In this document: one piece after another, positions 10,262 through 19,054 of the stretch | Numbering within the stretch: position 1 is the first letter of the stretch | How the letters are laid out: each line of letters opens with the position of its first letter | Assembly (NCBI GenBank): GCA_914767885.1 | Contig: CAJZBQ010000029.1 | Coordinates: 372,001 to 436,000, forward strand | Length of the DNA: 64,000 bases | Origin: Blepharisma stoltei | Taxonomy: Eukaryota; Ciliophora; Heterotrichea; Heterotrichida; Blepharismidae | Direction: 5' to 3' | The notes under the pieces: model-generated | Told to the model about the DNA's origin: nothing | The model's input: only the letters and a program-made list of their open reading frames with translations | The model's database searches: none | Made by a program: the position numbers and the translations under genes

Positions 10262-13048
10262 TTAATAACTCTCCATATCAATTAATGCTTGAATAATAGG
10301 TAAGTACTCTAATTGGGTTTCTCTATTCATCAAGTGCTTTAGATAAGGGTAATATTTATCATATCCAATCTCGTCTTCATTTGCATTGCATTCTTTGATG
10401 ATTCTGTAGGCTTCAACGAGGACTTCTTCTCCAAGCTTTTCTTCAAGGTATATGCTTTTATATATTAAATAAAAAAATTTAATAGAATTTTTATAGAAAA
10501 ATATATAGAAATTGGTATTTGTTGATAAAAATGAACATTTTAAAAGACTTTTTGAAGTATAGCCTCAGTGCTTCAATTTTGTTATATTCTTTTCTGAGTC
10601 TTTATTCATAGTAGAAATAGAAATATTTTATGTATGATCGCTTATAAAATTAAGAATAAGCAGTTTCTACTTCAGGTAAAGGCTGTGATGGCTGGCTTTC
10701 TTCGTCTACTGCAATGTCATCTTCTCTATCAGGTGGGACTACTTCACTTTCAGTTGCCATAGTAGGCTCTTCCTGTGCATCAGACTCTTGTGCGAGCATA
10801 GCTTCTCCCATTTCATAAAGCATGGCATCTTCTTCTTTCTGCTCTTTTTCTTCAGCTCCTACAAACTGGAATTCTTGGGACTGGTTTTTAAGCTCTTTTT
10901 TCCTTCTTCTAATATCGTCTAGCATCATTTTTCTTTCAGCTTCTCTATCAGCATGTTCAGGGTCAGGTGGGGCTTCTTCTTGTTTTTTTGAGCTCCTCTT
11001 TTTTTTGGATTTATTTTCTTGAGGTGCTGGGCTTTTGCTTTCTTCTGACCACGCTGATTTTAGTTTTGGAGTTTTGGCTTCTTTCATAGCTGGCTGCTGC
11101 TCTGGCTCGTTTTTGTTTTCTTCGCCTTGCTCATATAGGTAATCATGTAAACTGCCTTATGAGGGCAGAACATAGAGCTGGAAATTCTCAGTGATTAGAT
11201 CATCTCAGGTTAGTTAGGCCAACTGAAGAGTTTGAAAATGAGTCTCTCTTCAGTTGGCCTTGCAAACTTGAGTTGGCTCAACCATTGGAGAGCTTTCAGG
11301 TCAAATGTCTACTCTCATAGGGCAGTTTATAGGATTTACCTATATCTTTTATCAGGCTTTGGGTTAGATTTGGACATGGCAGGCTTAATTTCGTGAGCAG
11401 CTTCTTCTTGCTGCTGTTGGTCTTTGGCTTCTTCAGCTGGAGGTCTGTAGTTGAAAATGTCCTGATTATGCAAAATTGTATGAGAAAATTCTTCAGCTTT
11501 TTTAGAAGATGATATATTTAATACAATATACCCCGAGCCTCTTTATGGCTTAGGCTGTGGTGATGACTACCTGATTGGTAACTCTCTAGTATTAGGTGAA
11601 TTTGCCATCCAGGAATTTAGTTTTTGTCATCAAATATTGATTTGCCAACTTTCTTGGTGAAATAGGATACTTCAGCACAGCCTGAGCCGTATTGAGGCTC
11701 GGGCTATAGAATAAAAAAATTTATTTATTCTGGTCAAAAATATAACTATTTATAATAATTGGATATAAAAAGTTTTTAATTCGATTCTGAATTATTGGCT
11801 CTTTTAGAATTTGGTGAACTGAAGGTCGACGCTGTGGATCAGTAGCAAGCATTTTTGCTGTCAAGGCTTTCAAGTCTCTACTATACTGAGCTGGAAGTGC
11901 GGGATACACTCCTCTTACAATTTTCAAGGCTAAAAAATGAAGAGATGAGGCATCAAATGGTGGCTTTAGGCTGCACATCTCGTATAAAAGAACTCCTAAC
12001 GACCAAATATCGCTTTTAAAGCTGTATGGGCGGTTTTCTATGATTTCAGGAGATAGGTAATAAGGAGTCCCAACCATTGTTTTTGCATTGTCAGTGGTTT
12101 TGCTCACTCCCTCCTTTAAATTTGAACACAACATATTGGTAAAATTTCCATTTTTTTGGGTATTATAATCTTTTTTTAAATAGAACAAATTTTGGAAAGT
12201 CTTATAGATGAAAATACTAATCTCTATATATATCTAAACTAATTTAAAGAGGAGTGCAAGCAGAACGTTATTTAAACAGGTAGAGATTAATGATTTTTGT
12301 ATTAATTCTTCATAAATATAAATTAAAACTCAAAAAATATATTCAATTTTGTTTTGAAAAAAAATCAACTCCCTTTAAATTGGAATAAATTTTTGTTACA
12401 GTTTAAAGGGGAGTCAGAACCTTCGCAATCCCAAAGTCACCCAGTTTTACTCTTCCATTGGCTGTGATGAATATATTTTGACTTTTTAAGTCTCTATGCA
12501 AAATCTTCCTGTCATGAATATGCTTGATAGCTAAACAGATCTGGACAAATCAATCTAAAATTATGCCCATTTCTTAAATACTACCCAAAATATTTTTATA
12601 TATTTTCCTCATTTTTAATATTAGATTTAAAGTCCTAAATATTCTGCACAGATTATTCTGAATCTGCCATACAAAATATGCAAGGGCTCCAATAATTTTG
12701 TAAAAAAGAAATTAACTTACCTAATAAAATTACATATTCTGGAAAATATTTTCCTTTTTGGTTTTGGATTCTGCTTTGGAGGTCACCACCATCAGCATAG
12801 TCCATAACAATACACAGTTTTCCGCGTTTTGTTGTATAGGCATCTCTGAAGTGGATAATGTTGGGGTGCTCAAGACTTCTTAGTATTAAGGCTTCTTTAA
12901 CTGTCTCATCTTTTTCTGATGGCGACATTGCTCGAATATCAATTTGTTTAATTACGCAGAGAGAACGATCACTAGAAGCTTCAACTAAGTAGCATTTCCC
13001 AAAGGACCCTTCGCCAAGGAGTCGAACCATTGAGTATTTTTCACTCAT
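10262..13048 (-). CDS. NIMA-related (NEK) Ser/Thr protein kinase, interrupted by five IESs
   Basis: NEK kinases act in cilia and cell-cycle control. Coding blocks 13048-12731, 12561-12414, 12103-11766, 11512-11343, 11133-10657 and 10448-10262 join to 546 codons including stop. Kinase domain residues 1 to about 265: glycine loop [20 protein letters not shown], the catalytic [11 protein letters not shown] in [10 protein letters not shown], then GTPYYLSPE and [13 protein letters not shown] charged, probably coiled-coil tail follows ([20 protein letters not shown]). The C-terminus, with [20 protein letters not shown], resembles the conserved tail of NEK1/NEK4-like kinases. One junction uses TCA rather than TA. 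The start ATG is the first in frame, immediately before the glycine-loop region. Confidence 0.92.
10449..10656. mobile_element. IES in NEK gene, near the 3' end (208 bp, TA-flanked)
   Basis: TA at 10449 and 10657. Removal joins EVETA to YLEEKLGEE in frame. AT-rich; its ends TATATGCTTTT and TATTCTTAATTTT match weakly. Confidence 0.85.
11134..11342. mobile_element. IES in NEK gene with 38-bp terminal inverted repeats (209 bp)
   Basis: Both ends begin TATAGGTAA and continue with related sequence (AAACTGCC.TATGAG) for about 38 bp on each side. The centre holds a strong inverted repeat, GGCCAACTGAAGAG with CTCTTCAGTTGGCC. Excision at the shared TATA restores PDKRYEQGEE. Confidence 0.88.
11513..11765. 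mobile_element. IES in NEK gene after the kinase domain (253 bp) with nested GAGCCT element
   Basis: TA at 11513 and 11766. Inside, about 11530-11712, an inverted-repeat element has ends CCCGAGCCTCTTTATGGCTT and its imperfect reverse complement, sharing GGCTGTG. The same end sequence recurs at 13058-13632. Removal joins KNFL to SSSKKAEEF. Confidence 0.82.
12104..12413. mobile_element. IES in NEK gene bounded by TCA, not TA (310 bp)
   Basis: Plus strand reads TCA|CTCCCTCCTTTAAA...TTTAAAGGGGAG|TCA, with TCA at 12104-12106 and 12414-12416. There is no TA at either border. Excision at TCA restores the kinase activation segment ([24 protein letters not shown]). The terminal inverted repeat CTCCC..TTTAAA is clear. 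Confidence 0.85.
12562..12730. mobile_element. IES in NEK gene within the C-lobe (169 bp)
   Basis: Flanks share TAATTTTA on the minus strand, wider than the TA dinucleotide. Removal yields [15 protein letters not shown] before HRDLK. No obvious terminal inverted repeat. Confidence 0.78.
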
Positions 13049-13057
13049 ATTTATTAT

Positions 13058-13632
13058 ATAGCCCAGGCCTTTTTATAGCTCGGACTGTGCTAAAGACTCC
13101 CGACACCGCTATGGAGTTGATAAGCCAACATTTGTTGGTAATATCAATCCATGGGTGGCAAACCCCCTAATAATGGAGACTTGCCGACCAAGGAGCTGAT
13201 TTGTCAACTCCCTGACTCCCCCCCTCGAAGTTCGACCAAGATTTTTTTGGTCGAACTTCGAGGGGGGTTAAGAAAAATTGTTTTAAAAAAATTATATAGA
13301 ATTTGTTTGATATAATAATAGTTAAAAACAAAAATATTTATCATATTCTTCTGTATGGTTGAGAGGGTGTAAGGTTAGAAAAAATAGTGCAAGATGGTTT
13401 TGTAACGCTTTTTTAGAACTTGAATACAAAAATCGCAAGCTCACCCCCACATAGTTTAAAATTTTTGAAAAATTGCTTATTTTCCTAGTAAATTTATATA
13501 GGTCTTGGTCGAACTTTGAGGGGGGTTAATTTTCCAAAAAAATAGGAATTTTCTCTATATCTTGGTCGAACTTCGAGGGGGGGAGTGAGTAGCTCAGCAC
13601 AGCCAAAACTATAACAAGTCTTGAGCTATATG
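13058..13632. mobile_element. Nested elements: GAGCCT-type element carrying a C-rich MITE (family C, TGA target)
   Basis: Outer ends are TATAGCCCAGGCCTTTTTAT and, inverted, TATAGCTCAAGACTTG, each followed inward by a GGCTGTGCT-like word; related to the nested element at 11530-11712. Inside, 13213-13588, is a MITE flanked by TGA with ends CTCCCCCCCTCGAAGTTCGA and its reverse complement. The inner motif (TCGAAGTTCGACCAAG) occurs four times, at left hairpin, subterminal right and terminal right. It lies just upstream of the NEK start. Confidence 0.75.
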
Positions 13633-13639
13633 TAATATA

Positions 13640-14110
13640 TTAAATTAAGATGAGAAACTTTATTAAAGTAAATGATATTAAATAATAAGTCTAAAAGAAA
13701 AATGCGTTATGGAATTATTTTTGTAAAAATTTTTTGGTATAAACCTAGAATTTAATGAGAGACAAATTAAAAAAGAAAAAGTGCATTTTATTGAAAGAAT
13801 TAAATTAGGAGTTATTCTATTAATTACGAAATTCAAATTTTATAATTTACTTTATTCCCCTTCTATAAAAGTTAATTTAATTTATAAAATGTATGTTTTA
13901 AAATGCAACTATTTATAATAAATTTTTTTTGCTAATGGAGTGGGGGAGTTAGTAAATATAAAATTTAAAAAATTTTTTCGCATTTGCAATTAGATTAACT
14001 AAAAATTGTCGAAATTATAACCTAATACTTTGTATTCCAATCTCGTAGGCAAATAAACACCATATTGCAAAGTTCGTTTAATTTCGCGGATAATTTTGTA
14101 AGTGAAATTA
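13640..14110. other. AT-rich intergenic region, no gene seen
   Basis: Between the divergent NEK kinase and 5-formyl-THF cyclo-ligase. I see no ORF, RNA or clear repeat apart from poly-A/T runs. It presumably holds both promoters. Confidence 0.5.
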
Positions 14111-14686
14111 ATGGAAACAACCAAAAAGGCTTTACGGTTAAAGCTATTGGAGCGCAGGAAGTTCATTCACAAAAATTTACTTTCTATTCAAGATCTTTAC
14201 TATGAAAACCTCAGAACCAAAACATTTCCATTACTAAAAGAAAATATTCCACCCCGCTCCCGAATTATTTCAGGGTTTTACCCAATTGGCTCTGAAATTG
14301 ACTGCAAATTTATCCTTAGCCTTTTTAAGCAGCAATCATATATTATTTGCCTTCCAGTAGTTATAGGAAAAGATCAGCCACTTATATTTAGAGAATGAGA
14401 TGGGGAGGAAAAAAGCCTTGTAGAAGGAATGTACAGAATTAAGGTACCTAATAGTGAAAATCCTATCAGAGTTCCAGACGTAATAATAACACCTTTGGTC
14501 GGATTTGATTTGAACTTATATAGAATAGGCTACGGTGGAGGATATTATGATAGGACATTTAAAGCTTTTCCAAATTCATTAAGAATAGGGTTGGGCTATT
14601 CAGAGCAGCTAGTAGAAGAGCTCCCGGTTGAAGAAAATGATGTAAAACTTCACGTTATTGTCACTGAGGAAGGAGCGATAAAATAG
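14111..14686 (+). CDS. MTHFS: 5-formyltetrahydrofolate cyclo-ligase
   Basis: Converts 5-formyl-THF to 5,10-methenyl-THF with ATP in folate one-carbon metabolism. A single 191-residue frame if the one in-frame TGA (14396-14398) is read as Trp (IFREWDGEE). Family landmarks: an N-terminal helix with KALRLKLLERRKFI, FYPIGSEIDCKF, IITPLVGFDLNLYRIGYGGG and the signature GYGGGYYDR. Length matches the family (about 180-200). The ATG at 14111 was chosen; an in-frame GTG nine bases earlier is not a eukaryotic start. It stops at TAG. A fragment of its last 20 codons is duplicated at 16651-16716, showing its 3' end was inside the kinase duplication unit. Confidence 0.93.
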
Positions 14687-14876
14687 TTACACATAATAAA
14701 ATTTAGATAATTTTTAATAAGAACTTGTAAATGAATCTATATTTTATTTTAAAATTAATTAGCGTAATAATGAATTGTCGTATTTGATTATAAGTTTTAG
14801 ATATCTTAATAATACCTATTTATAATCTATTAAACTAAAAATTAAATAAGAAAATCTCAATACAATCCATACAAGA

Positions 14877-16338
14877 TTATCTTAAAAAAAAGCATAAATG
14901 AAGCTTTGAGCGATTTATAATTCCTATTGGAAATGGTTCGAAGCAATTTGAGCACTTTATTTGTAGAAATTCAAAATTCATCTTAAGACAAGTTGCAATA
15001 TAGCTTTCTAGCTCAATTCTATGAATCATCAGCCCACAATCATGGATAAAATAATCGTCATTGTTATCAATAGTGCTCCTGTTGGCTAATTGTTCATTTT
15101 CATAAATACTTCTAGTGTATGGATTATATATTATATTACTATCCCGCTTGCATTGTTCTTCGGTATTTGCTTGACTTTGAAGATATCTATTAATTGAATC
15201 TGGTCCTCCAAAACCTTGATTAGGGTCATTTTGGCTTGAGGTTCCATAAACATCACGAATTTCAAACGGATTTCCTTCAGTTACTAAAAGTGTGGCATAA
15301 TTTGAGAATGCTTCAGTAGTTTCTTCTTTTATATCTATTAATTCTTCTAGCACTTGGGCAATAGTAGGCCTATCTGTATAATTTATTCTAGCTTCCTCCC
15401 TTTATAAGCGAATAAAACCATGGGAAAAATAACTATTTTGGAAAAAATTAAACATTTATATTTTATTAGCATCTGCTGAAACGAGACCTCTCTCTAATTT
15501 AAATAACTTTATAATTTTTTTTTAATTATTATATTTTTAAAAAATTGGTGCACTTAAAGGGGATAAGCATGCGCTTTAATAATTGAACTAATTTTTGAGG
15601 CCTTCTTTGCATATCATTCTCAACAATTTCCATATATTCATTCTCTTTATTAGGAAAAGACACGCCAACCTCTAATATTGCCATCTCATAAAATGTTTTT
15701 CCAACTGACCAAACCTCTTCTTGTTTTGTGAGGGGGATTGGAGTTCTTTTCTTGCCGTCTGAATCAGGAATAAGTCTATTTCAAAGCTTTTGATATGGTG
15801 GCGACATGTAAATTAGGGTCCCAGTTGCAGTATTTTTATTTGGCCCTAACTTCACCTCATTTGATTCCCCAAAATCTCCAAGTTTAAGCACTTCTTTTTC
15901 TTTAACAAAAATATTGTCAGGCTTCATATCTCTATGGGCTTTGCCATTATCATGCAAAAATTTTATGATTTCTGCAATCGTAATGAAATGATTTATCAAT
16001 TCTCAGTCAGTCCATGGCTGAGATATTTTCTTTCTTTCGTTCATGATTCTTGCGACGGTGCCACATTCGCAATGCTCCATAAAAATTCTGAATTTTCCAT
16101 CAATTTCAGTGGAGTAATAATGCTTTACAATGTTTCGGTGAATATCTGACATGTCTTTCAGCAATATCGCTTCATTTAGATAGGTTTCCTTAATTGTAGT
16201 GAACTCCTTTAAAACAGCGATTTTTGGAAATCCTGGAGGACCTTGGCTTTTAAAATGAACTGTTGCCAATCCTTTATCACCTTTGCTAATGTAGTCTTTT
16301 CTTTCGAAGTCCTGATAATATTTGGCTTCTGCTAACAT
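14877..16338 (-). CDS. Ser/Thr protein kinase with Cys-containing tail, array copy 1
   Basis: Coding blocks 16338-15564 and 15388-14877 give 429 codons including stop. The kinase core has a degenerate glycine loop (ISKGDKGLATVHF), VLKEF lysine, the catalytic HRDMKPDN, LGDFGESNEV and VWSVGKTFYEMA. The APE glutamate region is altered to YMSPP. The tail, residues about 260-428, ends with IHDCGLMIHRIELESYIATC and then IKCSNCFEPFP: a CG...C...C-x2-C spacing reminiscent of half a RING/IBR zinc finger, though incomplete. TGA is Trp in PWTDWELIN. Family is not identified beyond kinase. It is the only copy without a retroelement in the tail. Confidence 0.82.
15389..15563. mobile_element. IES in kinase copy 1 (175 bp), conserved position
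   Basis: TA at 15389 and 15564. Plus-strand ends TAGCTTCCTCCC and AAAGGGGATA. It interrupts the codon after LLKRML, before RINYTDRPTIAQV. Same site as the IESs in copies 2 and 3. Confidence 0.88.
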
Positions 16339-16650
16339 TCTACAATATTAAAATATTGGCAATAATATAAGCTTATGCTTTTTAAGAGTATATATCTAAA
16401 ATATAGGCACATTTTGCTGCAAAATATTAATATATTACAGATTACGCTGAATAGTTTAATGCAGATTTTTATTTGTTTACAATATATAAAATTTAAAATT
16501 TTATCTTAGCCTTTTTTCTAGTTAAAAGAAGGCCCACCTAGATCATTCAGCTTATACATTTAATAGTATGTCGATCCCAACTATCGAATTTTTGAAGCTG
16601 CTTCATGCAAAACTTTAGTCTTTATAGAACATATTTAACCTCATTAAAGA

Positions 16651-16716
16651 TTTGCCGGTTGAAGAAAATGATGTAAAACTTCACATTATTGTCACTGAGG
16701 AAGATGCGATAAAATA
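16651..16716 (+). pseudogene. Duplicated 3' fragment of the 5-formyl-THF cyclo-ligase gene
   Basis: Nearly identical to the last about 20 codons of the gene at 14111-14686 (LPVEENDVKLHIIVTEE...), including downstream non-coding sequence. No upstream part is present. It marks the left border of a tandem duplication that created kinase copy 2. Confidence 0.85.
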
Positions 16717-16956
16717 ATTCACGCATAATAAAATTTAAATAATTTTTAATAAAAGCTCATAAAATGAGTCCATATTTTTATTCTAAAATTAATAAGCTTA
16801 ATAATTAATTTTCGAATTTGATTATAAGTTTTAGATATACCGAGGAAAGCTAAATTACTTATCTTAATAATGCCTACCCATAGTCTATTAAACTAAAAAT
16901 CGAATATTTAAAATCTCAATACAATCCATACAGAATTATTTTTAAGAAAGCATTAA

Positions 16957-18849
16957 TTATGCGTTGAGCGAATTATAAATTCCTATTGGAAATGGTTCGA
17001 GGCAATTTAAGCAGTTTATTTGAGGAAATTCTAAAGCCATCTTAAGAGAAGTTGCAATATAGCTCTGCAGCTCAATTCTATGAATCTTCAGCCCACAATC
17101 ATGGATTAAATAATCACAATCGCATAATCCACAGGATTTTTCATTGCTGCCAATAGTGCTCATGTTGGCTTCTTGTTCAATTCCATTAATACTTCTAGTG
17201 TATGGATCATGTATTATATCTTTGTCCTGATTATATCCTTCATCAGTATTTTTTGGAATTGAAATTCCATTATCTCTTCAATCTGAACCACGAGGGTCTT
17301 CATAATCTCTTAAATCTGAATCATAAAAGCCTTCAAAACCTCCACTAGGCCAATTGCTACCCGTGAGTAGAAGCGCTGGGTCACAATGCTGTATACCAAT
17401 GGGTTTGGATCCTAGAAAATTCGAAAAACAAATTTGCTATTCACCTACAGTAAATATGCAGATTTGTAGCCCAGGAAGCAAAGCCTGGCGTCCTGATGGG
17501 GATTGTTCAAACTGACCTGGAAACCTCACTGGTGCGACTAGGACATCCAACTATGAACTTTATCTTCGTCTGATATAAAACCTTGACCTTGATGTGAGCC
17601 AGCGGACATTGTGCTCCTTCAAACCAAGTAAAATCTGGTCGAATGCACATACTGCTGCCAAATCTTGTTTCTACAAAGTCACTGGGCTCCACAGCCACAT
17701 ATGGTCAGAGGTTGTTCTGGTTTCCCTCGCATTTTAATGTATATTGACTTGAGCCTTCAATAAACGCATTAATTTCAAACGGATTTCCTTCAGTTACTAA
17801 ATGTGGGACAAAATTCGAGAATGTTATAGCAGTTTCTTCTTTTATTTCTTTTAATTTTTCTAGCACTTGCTCGATAATAGGCCTATCTGCATATTTTATT
17901 CTAGCTTCTACCTTTAAAAGTAAATAAAACCATGGGAAAAATAACTGTTTTTGGAAAAATTAAACTTTTAAGAATGAACAAAAAATTAAATATTTATATA
18001 TTATTAATGTCTGTGTAAACGAGACTCTAATTTAAATAAACTTTATAATTTTTTTTCCAATTAAAGGGGAATAAGCATTCATTTTAACAATTCCACTAAT
18101 TTTTTATGCCTTTTTATCATATCATTTTCAACAATTTTCATATATTTATCTTCTTGATCAGGAAAAGTCACCCCAACTCTAAATACTGCCATCTCATAAA
18201 AGGTTTTTCCAACTGACCAAACCTCTTCTTGTTTTGTGAGGGGGATTGGAGTTCTTTTCTTGCCGTCTGAATCAGGAATAAGTCTATTTCAAAGCTTTTG
18301 ATATGGTGGCGACATGTAAATTAGGGTCCCAGTTGCAGTATTTTTATTTGGCCCTAACTTCACCTCATTTGAATCCCCAAAATCTCCAAGTTTAAGCACT
18401 TCTTTTTCTTTAACAAAAATATTGTCAGGTTTTATATCTCTATGGGCATAGTTATTATCATGCAAAACTTTTATGATTTCTGCGATCGTAATGAAATGAT
18501 TTATCAGTTCTCAGTCAGTCCATGGCTGAGATAATTTCTTTCTTTCACATATGATTCTTGCGACGCTGCCACATTCGCAATGTTCCATAAAAATTCTGAA
18601 TTTTCCGTCAATTTCAGTGGAGTAATAATACTTTACAATGTTTCGGTGAATATCTGACATGTCTTTCAGCAATATCGCTTCATTTAGATAGGTTTCCTTA
18701 ATTGTAGTGAACTCCTTTAAAACAGCGATTTTTGGAAATCCTGGAGGACCTTGTCTTTTAAAATGAACTGTTGCCAATCCTTTGCCACCTTTGCTAATGT
18801 AGTCTTTTCTTTCGAAGTCCTGATAATATTTGTCTTCTTCACTAGGCAT
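16957..18849 (-). CDS. Ser/Thr protein kinase with Cys-containing tail, array copy 2 (retroelement in tail)
   Basis: Very close to copy 1. The kinase core 18849-18072 shows ISKGGKGLATVHF, HRDIKPDN, LGDFGDSNEV and VWSVGKTFYEMAV; the TGA-Trp at the PWTDWELIN site is kept. After the shared IES (17902-18071) the tail starts RIKYADRPIIEQVLEKL. A SINE-like insertion (17355-17737) then follows, and the tail resumes to end in IHDCGLKIHRIELQSYIATS and NCLNCLEPFP. The second Cys of copy 1's tail is Ser here. With TGA as Trp the frame stays open from the tail right through the insertion to a TAG at its far end, so either the insertion is excised or a chimeric tail is made. Confidence 0.7.
17355..17737 (-). 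mobile_element. SINE-like insertion in kinase copy 2 tail
   Basis: On the minus strand the head is ACATTAAAATGCGAGGG and most of the body matches the insertion at 19428-19951 (shared CCGCTGGCTCACAT and TGTGACCCAG words). Its 3' part is missing relative to that copy. It sits at the same tail position, so it predates the duplication of copies 2 and 3. Confidence 0.72.
17902..18071. mobile_element. IES in kinase copy 2 (170 bp), conserved position
   Basis: TA at 17902 and 18072. Ends TAGCTTCTACC and AAAGGGGAATA. Homologous in site, length and end sequence to the IESs in copies 1 and 3. Confidence 0.87.
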
Positions 18850-19054
18850 GACGTTAGTTTTTGATTAAAAAATTATAAATGAATCTACATTTTATTTTAA
18901 AATTAATAAGCGTAATAATTAATTTTCGTATTTGATTATAAGTTTCAGATATATTGTTAAAAGCTAAATTACTTATTTTAATAATCCCTATTTATAGTCT
19001 ATTAAACTAAAAATTGAATAAGAAAATCTCAATACAATCCATATAAGATTATCT

